64,000 nt of DNA from DTFZ01 sp050260375 (GTDB lineage: Bacteria > Bacillota > Clostridia > Christensenellales > SZUA-584): NCBI GenBank assembly GCA_050260375.1, contig JBLNCA010000025.1:1-64000 (forward strand). The letters are read 5' to 3'. The notes beneath the pieces are model-generated. The model worked only from the letters and a program-made list of their open reading frames with translations. It searched no databases and was not told the DNA's origin. Shown here one piece after another: positions 16,357-23,165 of this stretch; within the stretch, counting starts at the first letter, position 1; the number at the start of each line of letters is the position of its first letter. The translations under genes and the position numbers were made by a program.

Positions 16357-17289
16357 TTGAAGTACGTATCGCTTGGCGGGACAGGCATAAGCGTCTCCAG
16401 GCTCTGCTTCGGGACGCTTACAATCAGCCCGCTGCAACGAGGGTTTGATGTTGAAAGTGGAGCCGAGCTTCTAAAGTCAGCCCATGATATGGGTGTGACT
16501 TTTTTTGATACTGCGGAGATATACGGCACTTACGCGCATCTGAAAAAAGCATTTTCTGCAACCAGCGACGTCGTAATATCAACAAAGTCGTACTCGTATG
16601 ACACCAGCACCGCGAAAAAAAGCCTTGATAAGGCGAGAAGAGAGCTCGGACGCGATGTGATAGACATATTCATGCTGCACGAGCAGGAGAGCGAGTATAC
16701 GCTGCGCGGCCACAGGGAAGCCATTGACTACTTCATTGACATGAAGCAGAAGGGCATAATAAAAGCGTTTGGAGTGTCCACCCACTTTTCGGCATGCGTC
16801 AGCGCCGCCGCGAGGCATCCCGAGATAGACGTCGTCCATCCGATATATAACATAAGGGGCTTAGGGGTGGCGGACGGCGGCAGAGAGGAGATGGAAGCTG
16901 CCGTAAGGCTCGCGTACAACGCCGGCAAAGGCATATTCGCGATGAAGCCGCTGGGCGGCGGGCATATGTGCTCTAGCCCGCGCGAGGCTCTCGAATATGC
17001 TGCGGACAGCCCTTATGTGCATTCTGTGGCGGTAGGCATGCAGACGATAGAAGAAATCCGCGAGAACTGCGCATTTTTTTCGGGCAAACGGGATATAATG
17101 TTTTCTCCGAAGGGACAAAGGCGCCTGATGATACACGACTGGTGCGAGGCGTGCGGAAGCTGCGTAAAGGCGTGCGGCAGCGGGGCGCTATCGCTGGAAA
17201 ACGGTAAAGTCGTTATCGACCAGCGGCGCTGCATATTCTGCGGATACTGCGGGGCGGCCTGCCCGCAATTCGCGATAAAGGTGATATAG
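16357..17289 (+). CDS. Aldo/keto reductase with C-terminal ferredoxin-like 4Fe-4S domain
   Basis: A 310-residue protein that starts with TTG directly after the ireB stop. Residues 1-240 form an aldo/keto reductase barrel (L-G-G-T-G-I-S-V-S-R-L-C-F-G-T, D-T-A-E-I-Y-G, S-T-K, H-E-Q-E-S). Residues 250-310 carry two cysteine clusters, C-E-A-C-G-S-C-V-K-A-C and C-I-F-C-G-Y-C-G-A-A-C-P, which bind 4Fe-4S centres. Such fused enzymes probably take electrons from ferredoxin-like carriers. Its insertion between ireB and ruvX, with no gaps, is unusual. Confidence 0.9.
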   Translation: MKYVSLGGTGISVSRLCFGTLTISPLQRGFDVESGAELLKSAHDMGVTFFDTAEIYGTYAHLKKAFSATSDVVISTKSYSYDTSTAKKSLDKARRELGRDVIDIFMLHEQESEYTLRGHREAIDYFIDMKQKGIIKAFGVSTHFSACVSAAARHPEIDVVHPIYNIRGLGVADGGREEMEAAVRLAYNAGKGIFAMKPLGGGHMCSSPREALEYAADSPYVHSVAVGMQTIEEIRENCAFFSGKRDIMFSPKGQRRLMIHDWCEACGSCVKACGSGALSLENGKVVIDQRRCIFCGYCGAACPQFAIKVI

Positions 17290-17291
17290 CA

Positions 17292-17705
17292 ATGAAAAGA
17301 TTAATGGGAATAGACATAGGCGAAAAAAGGATAGGCATCGCGGTATCGGACATGCTGGGTATGACCGCTCAGGGCGTTGAGACTTATGCGCGTAAAGGAG
17401 ACGGAGACGCCGAGTATATCGCCACCAAAGCGAAGTTGCTGGGCGCAGATACCGTGGTAGCCGGGTTGCCGCTGAATATGAACGGCAGTGAAGGGCCATC
17501 GGCGCAGAAGGTGCGCGAATTTGCGGGCGAGCTGGAAAAGCTCGGGCTGGAGGTTAAGTTTCAGGACGAGCGCCTGTCGACGGTGAGCGCGGAAAGAACG
17601 CTGCTCGAGGCCGATATGTCCCGGCAGAAGCGCCGCCAGGTGATAGACAAGCTTGCGGCGGTATATATATTGCAAACTTATCTTGACATACATACTGTAA
17701 AATAA
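17292..17705 (+). CDS. ruvX: RuvX/YqgF-type Holliday junction resolvase-like protein
   Basis: A 137-residue RNase H-fold nuclease. Characteristic blocks are M-G-I-D-I-G-E-K-R-I-G-I-A-V-S-D (catalytic Asp), V-V-A-G-L-P-L-N-M-N-G-S-E-G, and D-E-R-L-S-T-V-S-A-E, then I-D-K-L-A-A-V-Y-I-L-Q near the end. YqgF/RuvX proteins are linked to pre-16S rRNA maturation and to junction resolution. It follows the aldo/keto reductase by 2 bases and precedes the DUF1292 gene. Confidence 0.95.
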   Translation: MKRLMGIDIGEKRIGIAVSDMLGMTAQGVETYARKGDGDAEYIATKAKLLGADTVVAGLPLNMNGSEGPSAQKVREFAGELEKLGLEVKFQDERLSTVSAERTLLEADMSRQKRRQVIDKLAAVYILQTYLDIHTVK

Positions 17706-17775
17706 TACCCTAGTGCATAAAGATATATGGGTCAAGTAAATAATAAATATGCCAAAAGGCGGAACGGAGAAGAAT

Positions 17776-18117
17776 ATGAGCGAAGATGAAGATATTGTCG
17801 TATTGCAGGACGAGGAAGGAAACGATTCAAAGTTTTATCATATCATGACTTTTGACTTTGAGAACAGCTTCTATGTCGCGCTTACGCCGGAAACAGAGGT
17901 TGACGGCATAAAGAACGGGGAAGTACTGCTGCTGGAGATCGTCGAAGACGAGGACGGAGACGATTGTTACGTGCCTATCGAAGACGAGAAGAAGCTCGAC
18001 AGGGTCTGGGAAGAGTTCGAGAGGCTGTACAACGAGGAAGAGTACGACGACGCAGACGGCGAAGGCTGCGGATGTGAAGACGGCTGTTGCGAGAGCTGCG
18101 AAGCCGACGAGGAATAG
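17776..18117 (+). CDS. DUF1292 (YrzB-type) acidic protein with a cysteine-rich tail
   Basis: A 113-residue acidic protein. The DUF1292 core is seen from residue 8 to 80 (V-V-L-Q-D-E-E-G-N, F-Y-V-A-L-T-P, E-V-L-L-L-E-I-V-E-D). The C-terminal 20 residues hold seven cysteines (G-C-G-C-E-D-G-C-C-E-S-C) in a strongly acidic setting, which suggests metal binding. The start at 17776 follows AACGGAG. Its position after ruvX is conserved in Firmicutes, but its role is unknown. Confidence 0.9.
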   Translation: MSEDEDIVVLQDEEGNDSKFYHIMTFDFENSFYVALTPETEVDGIKNGEVLLLEIVEDEDGDDCYVPIEDEKKLDRVWEEFERLYNEEEYDDADGEGCGCEDGCCESCEADEE

Positions 18118-18126
18118 CAAAGCGGT

Positions 18127-18858
18127 ATGCGGTTTGTGTTTCTGGCGCTGATGTGCGTCTTTGCCGGGATACACGCCGCGCGCAGCGCAAAGCCTCCCGG
18201 CGCCGCCCGTACTGCCGATCTCTGGGACGCCGCGGGCAGGCTTTTTTTCAGAATTGCCGCAAGCCTTATGTTTGTGCTTATTGCCGTAGCGTCGCGCACT
18301 GGCGTAAAGCATCAGGCGTATTACGTGCTCGTGCTCGTGGGCTTGTGCATTTCGCTTGCTTCGGATGTATTGCTCGGTTTTACCGGGGTACGCCGCGATG
18401 TGAGCACATTAAGAGATAGTGGCTTTCAAAGCAGGCCTAAGGACTGGGGCGTGCGTTCTTCCAGCATCGCTTCAGCGTTTGCCGCAATTACAGGCGCCGT
18501 ATATATCGGCGCCTTTTACTCTTATGCCGCGTTTTCATGGTATGACGCGGCATTTTTCGTCGTGCTTTTTGCGCTCGCCTGCGCGGTAATATACAACGCG
18601 AAACGGGATATGTTCAAATCCGCCGTGCTGCTCATGTTTATACTGCTGCTGTGCGCGGTGTTTGCAAAGGCGCTGTCATTGCTGTTCGTTCCCAGCAGAA
18701 GGTATGTATACGCTTGCCTTGCCGCAGCAGGGGCGGCGCTGTTTGCTGCTTACGGCGCCATGCGCATTTTACCGGCTAAGAACGGGAAGTATACTATAGC
18801 GCAATTCATCGCCTACTATATCGGGCAGGCGCTAATCGCGCTGAGCGTCATGATATAA
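18127..18858 (+). CDS. YhhN-family membrane protein (lysoplasmalogenase-like)
   Basis: A 243-residue protein with about eight hydrophobic segments. The segment G-L-C-I-S-L-A-S-D-V-L-L-G-F matches the conserved 'S-x-x-G-D-x-x-L' helix of YhhN/TMEM86 proteins, although here it is S-L-A-S-D. Family members cleave the vinyl-ether bond of lysoplasmalogens; activity here is unproven. Plasmalogens do occur in anaerobic Clostridia, which makes the role plausible. It follows DUF1292 by 9 bases. Confidence 0.65.
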   Translation: MRFVFLALMCVFAGIHAARSAKPPGAARTADLWDAAGRLFFRIAASLMFVLIAVASRTGVKHQAYYVLVLVGLCISLASDVLLGFTGVRRDVSTLRDSGFQSRPKDWGVRSSSIASAFAAITGAVYIGAFYSYAAFSWYDAAFFVVLFALACAVIYNAKRDMFKSAVLLMFILLLCAVFAKALSLLFVPSRRYVYACLAAAGAALFAAYGAMRILPAKNGKYTIAQFIAYYIGQALIALSVMI

Positions 18859-18891
18859 CAAAGAGGCATGAAAAAGCGAGGCTGGCAGCAT

Positions 18892-18919
18892 AAGAAACGC
18901 CCTTAATAGGGCATTTCTT
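18892..18919. terminator. Hairpin AAGAAACGCCC / GGGCATTTCTT
   Basis: An 11-base stem with one G-T/A mismatch and a 6-base loop between the convergent YhhN and YkuS genes. A-rich and T-rich flanks lie on both sides, so it can serve both directions. Confidence 0.7.
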
Positions 18920-18956
18920 ATAACAGAAACATAAAACATATGGCAGTAATTTTGAG

Positions 18957-19205
18957 CTATTTTAAACGGTCGAGCTGACTTGCTACCTCCTGGGGCGTGA
19001 GCCCGTCGGCATTTATAACTGCCGTTTTGGTATTCGTTTCGTTGATACCGGCGAGGTTTTTACTGAGGCCAGTGACCACTATGGCGTCGTAGCCGGTAAG
19101 ATTATCAGTGCCGTTTACATTCATGCTTTCAACGGTGTAGCCGATTTCGGAAAGATAGCTTTTTATGTTGCTGAGCGTTGGCTCTATTGCGATTTTACCT
19201 TTCAT
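18957..19205 (-). CDS. YkuS-family protein (UPF0180)
   Basis: An 82-residue protein of the UPF0180 family: I-A-I-E-P-x-L-S-N-I, L-x-x-x-G-Y-x-V, D-A-I-V-V-T-G-L, and T-x-x-x-V-I-N-A-D-G-L-T-P-Q-E-V. No function is known. It has AAAGGAGG before its ATG and stands alone between a terminator and a decayed region. Confidence 0.88.
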   Translation of the reverse strand: MKGKIAIEPTLSNIKSYLSEIGYTVESMNVNGTDNLTGYDAIVVTGLSKNLAGINETNTKTAVINADGLTPQEVASQLDRLK

Positions 19206-19345
19206 GTGTTACCTCCTTTTATTATTATCTGTGGGCGGAACGGATATATACAAAAAACGCGCCGCTTTATACGATAAAACGCGCGCCTTGCAGGGACGGA
19301 GTACAACTTTAAGAATTTAATAGAGATTAAACAATAAAATACAGC

Positions 19346-19666
19346 TTAAAGAATTTTCATGTTTTTGCCGGTAACGACTATTGCCTGGGAATTGCTGATA
19401 GGCACAAGCTTAAGGCTCGATTCATATTTGGATATGATTGTTTCCACCGCTTCTTTGAACGGGAAATTTGTATGGTGCGGCAACGGATAAAAATCCACCA
19501 GATTGAGCGCGTCGAAGCCGACAAGCTCGGGCGCTGCATTGCAGTCGTCCATATCCTTGATATATTCAATGTTGGGCGATACGACTATTGAACCGGCGGA
19601 TTCTCCGATATATGTTTTGCCATTCGCGACCTGTTCCGTTATTTTTAACGAAAAGATGAAACGCAA
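19346..19666 (-). pseudogene. C-terminal fragment of a peptidase S51 (dipeptidase E-like) protein
   Basis: About 105 residues. The catalytic serine region G-E-S-A-G-S-I-V-V is followed by D-A-L-N-L-V-D-F-Y-P-L-P-H-H, both typical of PepE/S51 proteins. The N-terminal half is missing: at ~19660 the sequence changes to a transporter fragment on the other strand. This is therefore a remnant joined by rearrangement. Confidence 0.75.
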
Positions 19667-20058
19667 ATTAGTTCAGCCCAGACTATCATTTCGCGAACAG
19701 TGCCGTTCGGCGATCGGCGTATTTAAGATATCCGGCATGAAACCTGTATTTGTAATATCGATAATGATCAGTGCATGGCAGCTTACGGCTATTTATTATA
19801 TATCTTCGTATTTCACCGGAATAAGCGGAGACGCGATGAACGGCGCCGCCGCATTGTCGGTGTTGTTTCTTGGCATGATGGTTTCACGCTTATGTTAACA
19901 TAGTAATATTAGGTTACTACATTGCCATTTTATTATTTGTCCCCGTTATTGGATACCTGGGAGACGTGATTAATCTCGAAAATGCGCTTCTCTTTTGCGT
20001 ATTGCCTCTTATAGCTATTATACCGACTGGATTTGTATTGCATAAAAGAATGGGATAA
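19650..20058 (+). pseudogene. C-terminal fragment of an MFS-type transporter with a frameshift
   Basis: Plus-strand reading shows hydrophobic segments (P-V-F-V-I-S-I-M-I-S-A-W, A-L-S-V-L-F-L-G-M-M-V) and then, after a one-base frame change near 19890, I-V-I-L-G-Y-Y-I-A-I-L-L-F-V-P-V-I-G-Y-L-G-D and the end at 20058. This plan fits a major-facilitator carrier. The start is missing and it abuts the peptidase fragment, so it is not functional. Confidence 0.6.
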
Positions 20059-20249
20059 CGTACTTATTCGTTTATACTGGTCTGATTTGATCCTGAGTAA
20101 AAAGCTTGCAGCATAAATTGCCATTGATATTAGCTTTGGCATTGTTAATTGACGAGTTGACAATGCATATCGTTTATATTAGAATGATAGGGCGTTAAAA
20201 CAAGACGCTGTCATTACCCGCATCGGCGCGGGATTTTTACTGTTAATAT

Positions 20250-20326
20250 GTGCCCGTAGCTCAGCCGGATAGAGTGTTTGACTACGAATCAAAAGGTCGA
20301 GGGTTCGAATCCCCCCGGGCACGCCA
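20250..20326 (+). tRNA. tRNA-Arg (anticodon ACG)
   Basis: Seventy-seven bases with a full cloverleaf: acceptor GTGCCCG/CGGGCAC, D-loop AGCTCAGCCGGATAGAGT, anticodon stem TTTGA/TCAAA around loop CTACGAA (anticodon ACG), T-arm GAGGGTTCGAATCCCCC, and an encoded CCA. It would be modified to ICG for CGN codons. The last 21 bases are repeated exactly at 20493-20513. Confidence 0.96.
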
Positions 20327-20513
20327 CAAAAAAGCCACCCTTTATAAAGGGTGGCTTTTTTGTGACTTGATTCTTGGGGATTCGAAGCGAGCGTTAAGAA
20401 AATGCGCCAGTGGCGCATTTTTAGCGAGGCGGCTTGTAGGCAGCGACTGCAAGCAGTGCGAAACGGCGCGGACAGGAAGTAACATCTTTATGCGAATCCC
20501 CCCGGGCACGCCA
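20327..20513 (+). repeat. 187-bp structured insert ending in a second copy of the tRNA-Arg 3' end
   Basis: Starts right after the tRNA CCA and ends with an exact 21-base copy of the tRNA 3' terminus (20493-20513). Inside are the terminator above, an outer inverted repeat GGGGATTCG (20377-20385) / CGAATCCCC (20493-20501), and an inner perfect hairpin AAAATGCGCCA/TGGCGCATTTT. No open frame of note. This is the shape left by tRNA-targeted integration, or a tRNA-derived repeated element. Confidence 0.75.
20328..20362 (+). terminator. Rho-independent terminator after tRNA-Arg
   Basis: AAAAAAGCCACCCTT and its complement surround a 4-base loop and end in a T-run (GGCTTTTTTG). The stem is perfect, so it works in both directions. 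Confidence 0.92.
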
Positions 20514-20515
20514 GC

Positions 20516-20550
20516 AAAACCCTGATAGATACTCAGTTATCGGGGTTTTT
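20516..20550 (+). terminator. Second terminator, after the duplicated tRNA end
   Basis: AAAACCCTGATA pairs with TTATCGGGGTTTTT across a short loop and ends in T's. It was probably the tRNA gene's original terminator before the 187-bp segment was placed in between. Confidence 0.75.
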
Positions 20551-20878
20551 AATTTCCAGGCTGCGCATTGGTGTACAGATAGTGTACAAACGGCCATTTT
20601 GTTGACGTTTACAAAATGGTTAAATATAAAAGACCTCCGGAGAGATCCTCCGGAGGTCTGCTGGGGTTAAAAGCATGAATAAGGCGGCCCTTAGCCGCCG
20701 CCATTAAGTCCTTCAACCTGCAGGTATACCGACGGCGAGGAGCAATAGCGCCGTTACCAACAAACAATACATTCATATACCTATGGGAAGGCAAGCCTAT
20801 GGCGACGCTATAATCGATAAAACAAATTTGATATAGTTAACAAGATAGATTATAGATTATATGGATAATGGTTAGATA
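20551..20878. other. Junction region left of the AT-rich island
   Basis: Contains a terminator-like hairpin repeat (separate entry), a GGCGGC/GCCGCC hairpin at about 20683-20699, and on the minus strand short frames with no firm gene. One minus-strand frame from an ATG near 20770 encodes a short hydrophobic peptide (L-L-V-T-A-L-L-L-L-A-V-G-I-P-A-G) that stops after ~19 residues; a one-base shift would add V-E-G-L-N-G-G-G. It may be a small toxin-like or leader peptide relic, but the support is weak. Confidence 0.35.
20628..20666 (-). repeat. Terminator-like hairpin repeat, left copy bracketing the island
   Basis: AGACCTCCGGAG pairs with CTCCGGAGGTCT across AGATC. The flanking GCTGGGGT is also shared with the right copy at 24838-24877. 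On the minus strand the hairpin is followed by TTTTATATTT, so it can terminate leftward transcription from the island genes. Confidence 0.85.
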
Positions 20879-22969
20879 TTATGGAGTCCATATCCCATTT
20901 TTATTGTAAACATTTGAACACTGGTATAATAGTTCTTGTTTTTCTTTTGTTCTAATACCTATAATCTTTTTTTGCTTAAGTATAGTTTTTTCACAGATTA
21001 ATAAAAGTACTTTACCGAGAGTTTTCTTATCCATTTTGGTTGGAAATAAATTCAATACTTCGATAAATATACTTTCTGCGGAATGGGGCAATATTGCATC
21101 GTTTATCAGTACTTCTAGTAAAAAAGTTGCAACAATATTTAATGCGATTTCTGGAGTAACACCGTATTCTTCAGATAATATTAATGGTAGATTAAAGTTC
21201 CTAAGCCTTTCAGGGTTAATAATTTTAAAATCTCTATCCCCTAATGTTGCTTTCTTTAGGTCATCCACAGATATTGGCAAAAATCGGCATCTATAATACG
21301 CAAGATAACTAAAGTAGTTTAAAAAATGGTTATAGCTAATTTTACCCTGCTCGTATAATTCTCGAACTAGTACAAAAGAAGAACAATAAATCGGTGATTT
21401 TTTCTTTGTAATTATTTCGTTTGCTAATAAATATAAATAGTCATCTGTTAGGACAGGTACATTTTCGCCCTGAGCTAAAATGCATGCGTCGCATAACTCT
21501 GGTAAGACTTTTTGTTCTATTGGATTGCTAAACTTATTTGCATTTGGTATAGCAACAATGTTTTTTCTATTTGATTCGAATAATTTTATACAATCTTTTA
21601 GATTACTAATGATGATCTGTCTTTTGTTTTCATCACTTGATGATACTCTTATTTGCCCTTGAACCAATCCTAAATAGCCTAGTTGACCGGGAGTGTATTT
21701 AAATTTGTCAACTAACTCGAATAAGAGCGAAATAACTGATTGAGGTATTTTAATGTGGGTTATGAATTTATAAATTTCTTTAAGCATAGCAAATTCCGAG
21801 AGGAAAATTGCAGATGTTCCATCAATATAAAATGGTTCGCCTTCTAAAATTCTTTTTGCTACTTTCTTTTGGTTTTCCAACTCTATAGGATCACCTGTAC
21901 TAATATTTATAAACCCTTTATTTTCATTCTGAATTAATTCTATAGCATTGGTTAAACTTCCCAGATTAGTTGAAAGAAAAGCAATAGGAACGTTGCCTTT
22001 ACAATACAAATTAAAAAATTCATTCTCTCTTGCTCTTTCGTCTTTCAAAAAAGATATAATATAGCTTGTGTCTACGGCTTCTCCGACCTTGGGAATATCG
22101 ATCGCCCTTATTTGATCCCATCTTTGTTCCTCAGTAAGTTTTTTAGCATAATATAAACATTGCCAATAAATATATTCTTTTATTGGCAATATGATTTCTA
22201 TTGTATATTGCCTTTTATTAGAGCGGTATTTATCATAAAAAATAACTTCTTCGCCGATACTTTTATTAATGAATTCTAAATACAGTTCGCTATCCTTTTT
22301 AATTTTACTTGCATCAAGTTCATTACCATCACCAATATAGTACCATCTATCTACCCCTGTTAATTTTACAAAACTATTTTCTGAGACCTGAAGCTGAGAT
22401 TCTGGCCCAAAACCAGTTAAGTTGCTTATGGTTGTAAATAGAAAAAAGAGGCTCCCGTATTGTTCTGGAGTAGGATTGTTTAATGCCTTTATTCCTGATT
22501 CAATTGAGTCAAGGGCTTTATCCGCATCATTATTATGGATATAGACACTTGCTTCAATTCCAACCTTAAATTCAAAAGTTTTTGATAAATCCTTATGTTT
22601 TTCTAATAGTTTTTTTGCTTCTGAATATTCGGCTCGTTTTAATCTAGCCTGAATAGTATTAGCTAATAATCTTTCTTGATTTTTATCGTCAAGTAATTTT
22701 AATTGATCTTTATTGGACAACAGATCCTCACCAATAGATATCATATCGAGAAATTTATCCATGTCCATGTAAGCATTAAATAAATGTAATTTTAATTTGA
22801 GAATCTCGTCTGATTTTGTTTCAATTTCTAATAATTTATTAGCTAAGGGTATAACTATATCCCATGCTTTTTTTTCTACAGCTACATATAAGGCTGGCTT
22901 ACATTCAGAATAATGTAAGCTAGAAATATCTAGATTCTTTAATATTTTAAATGCTTCCGTACTCATCAT
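20879..22969 (-). CDS. TPR / GreAB-C-like / PIN-like domain protein, candidate effector of a conflict system
   Basis: A 696-residue AT-rich protein. Residues 1-190 are TPR-like helices (A-L-Y-V-A-V-E-K-K-A-W, A-K-K-L-L-E-K-H, A-D-K-A-L-D-S-I-E-S-G). Residues ~195-260 look like the C-terminal domain of GreA/GreB: Y-Y-I-G-D-G-N-E-L-D, K-D-S-E-L-Y, and the G-E-E-V-I-F-Y strand. From ~370 to 520 there is a PIN-like pattern with spaced acids: Y-I-D-G-T-S-A, L-C-D-A-C-I-L-A, V-L-T-D-D-Y-L-Y-L. PIN domains are metal-dependent RNases; GreAB-C binds RNA polymerase. The architecture matches what I recall as the TPR-GreAB-C-PIN group proposed in prokaryotic conflict systems. ATG at 22969 (or 22966) preferred to a distant TTG. 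Confidence 0.72.
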   Translation of the reverse strand: MMSTEAFKILKNLDISSLHYSECKPALYVAVEKKAWDIVIPLANKLLEIETKSDEILKLKLHLFNAYMDMDKFLDMISIGEDLLSNKDQLKLLDDKNQERLLANTIQARLKRAEYSEAKKLLEKHKDLSKTFEFKVGIEASVYIHNNDADKALDSIESGIKALNNPTPEQYGSLFFLFTTISNLTGFGPESQLQVSENSFVKLTGVDRWYYIGDGNELDASKIKKDSELYLEFINKSIGEEVIFYDKYRSNKRQYTIEIILPIKEYIYWQCLYYAKKLTEEQRWDQIRAIDIPKVGEAVDTSYIISFLKDERARENEFFNLYCKGNVPIAFLSTNLGSLTNAIELIQNENKGFINISTGDPIELENQKKVAKRILEGEPFYIDGTSAIFLSEFAMLKEIYKFITHIKIPQSVISLLFELVDKFKYTPGQLGYLGLVQGQIRVSSSDENKRQIIISNLKDCIKLFESNRKNIVAIPNANKFSNPIEQKVLPELCDACILAQGENVPVLTDDYLYLLANEIITKKKSPIYCSSFVLVRELYEQGKISYNHFLNYFSYLAYYRCRFLPISVDDLKKATLGDRDFKIINPERLRNFNLPLILSEEYGVTPEIALNIVATFLLEVLINDAILPHSAESIFIEVLNLFPTKMDKKTLGKVLLLICEKTILKQKKIIGIRTKEKQELLYQCSNVYNKNGIWTP

Positions 22970-23165
22970 AGTAACATAATAGAAGAAGCTTATTCTTATC
23001 ATAATTGTCAGGGAGCTTTTCAATTATCATTTTGCGTAGCTCAAATGGAAATTTCGTAGAGATTGCAATTTCATATGAAAGTCCTTCATATTGTAAAATA
23101 TATTCTAAAGCATCCGAGAATTTAGCTTTTTCTATGTTTTCTATAAGCTCAAGTATTTCTCTTTG
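22947..23165 (-). other. Possible -1 frame extension of the REase-TPR gene
   Basis: Read in the -1 frame, 72 further codons follow without a stop: C-A-A first, then L-E-L-I-E-N-I-E-K-A-K-F-S-D-A-L-E-Y and so on, helical like the rest of the protein, ending at TAA 22949-22947. This stop lies inside the first codons of the downstream gene (ATG at 22969/22966), which is how tightly coupled operon genes normally meet. It would give a 576-residue product. Confidence 0.6.

Noticed and set aside
20250..20525. Plus-strand frame across the tRNA-Arg and its tail
   Set aside because: It reads through a tRNA gene and its hairpins and is not a protein gene.
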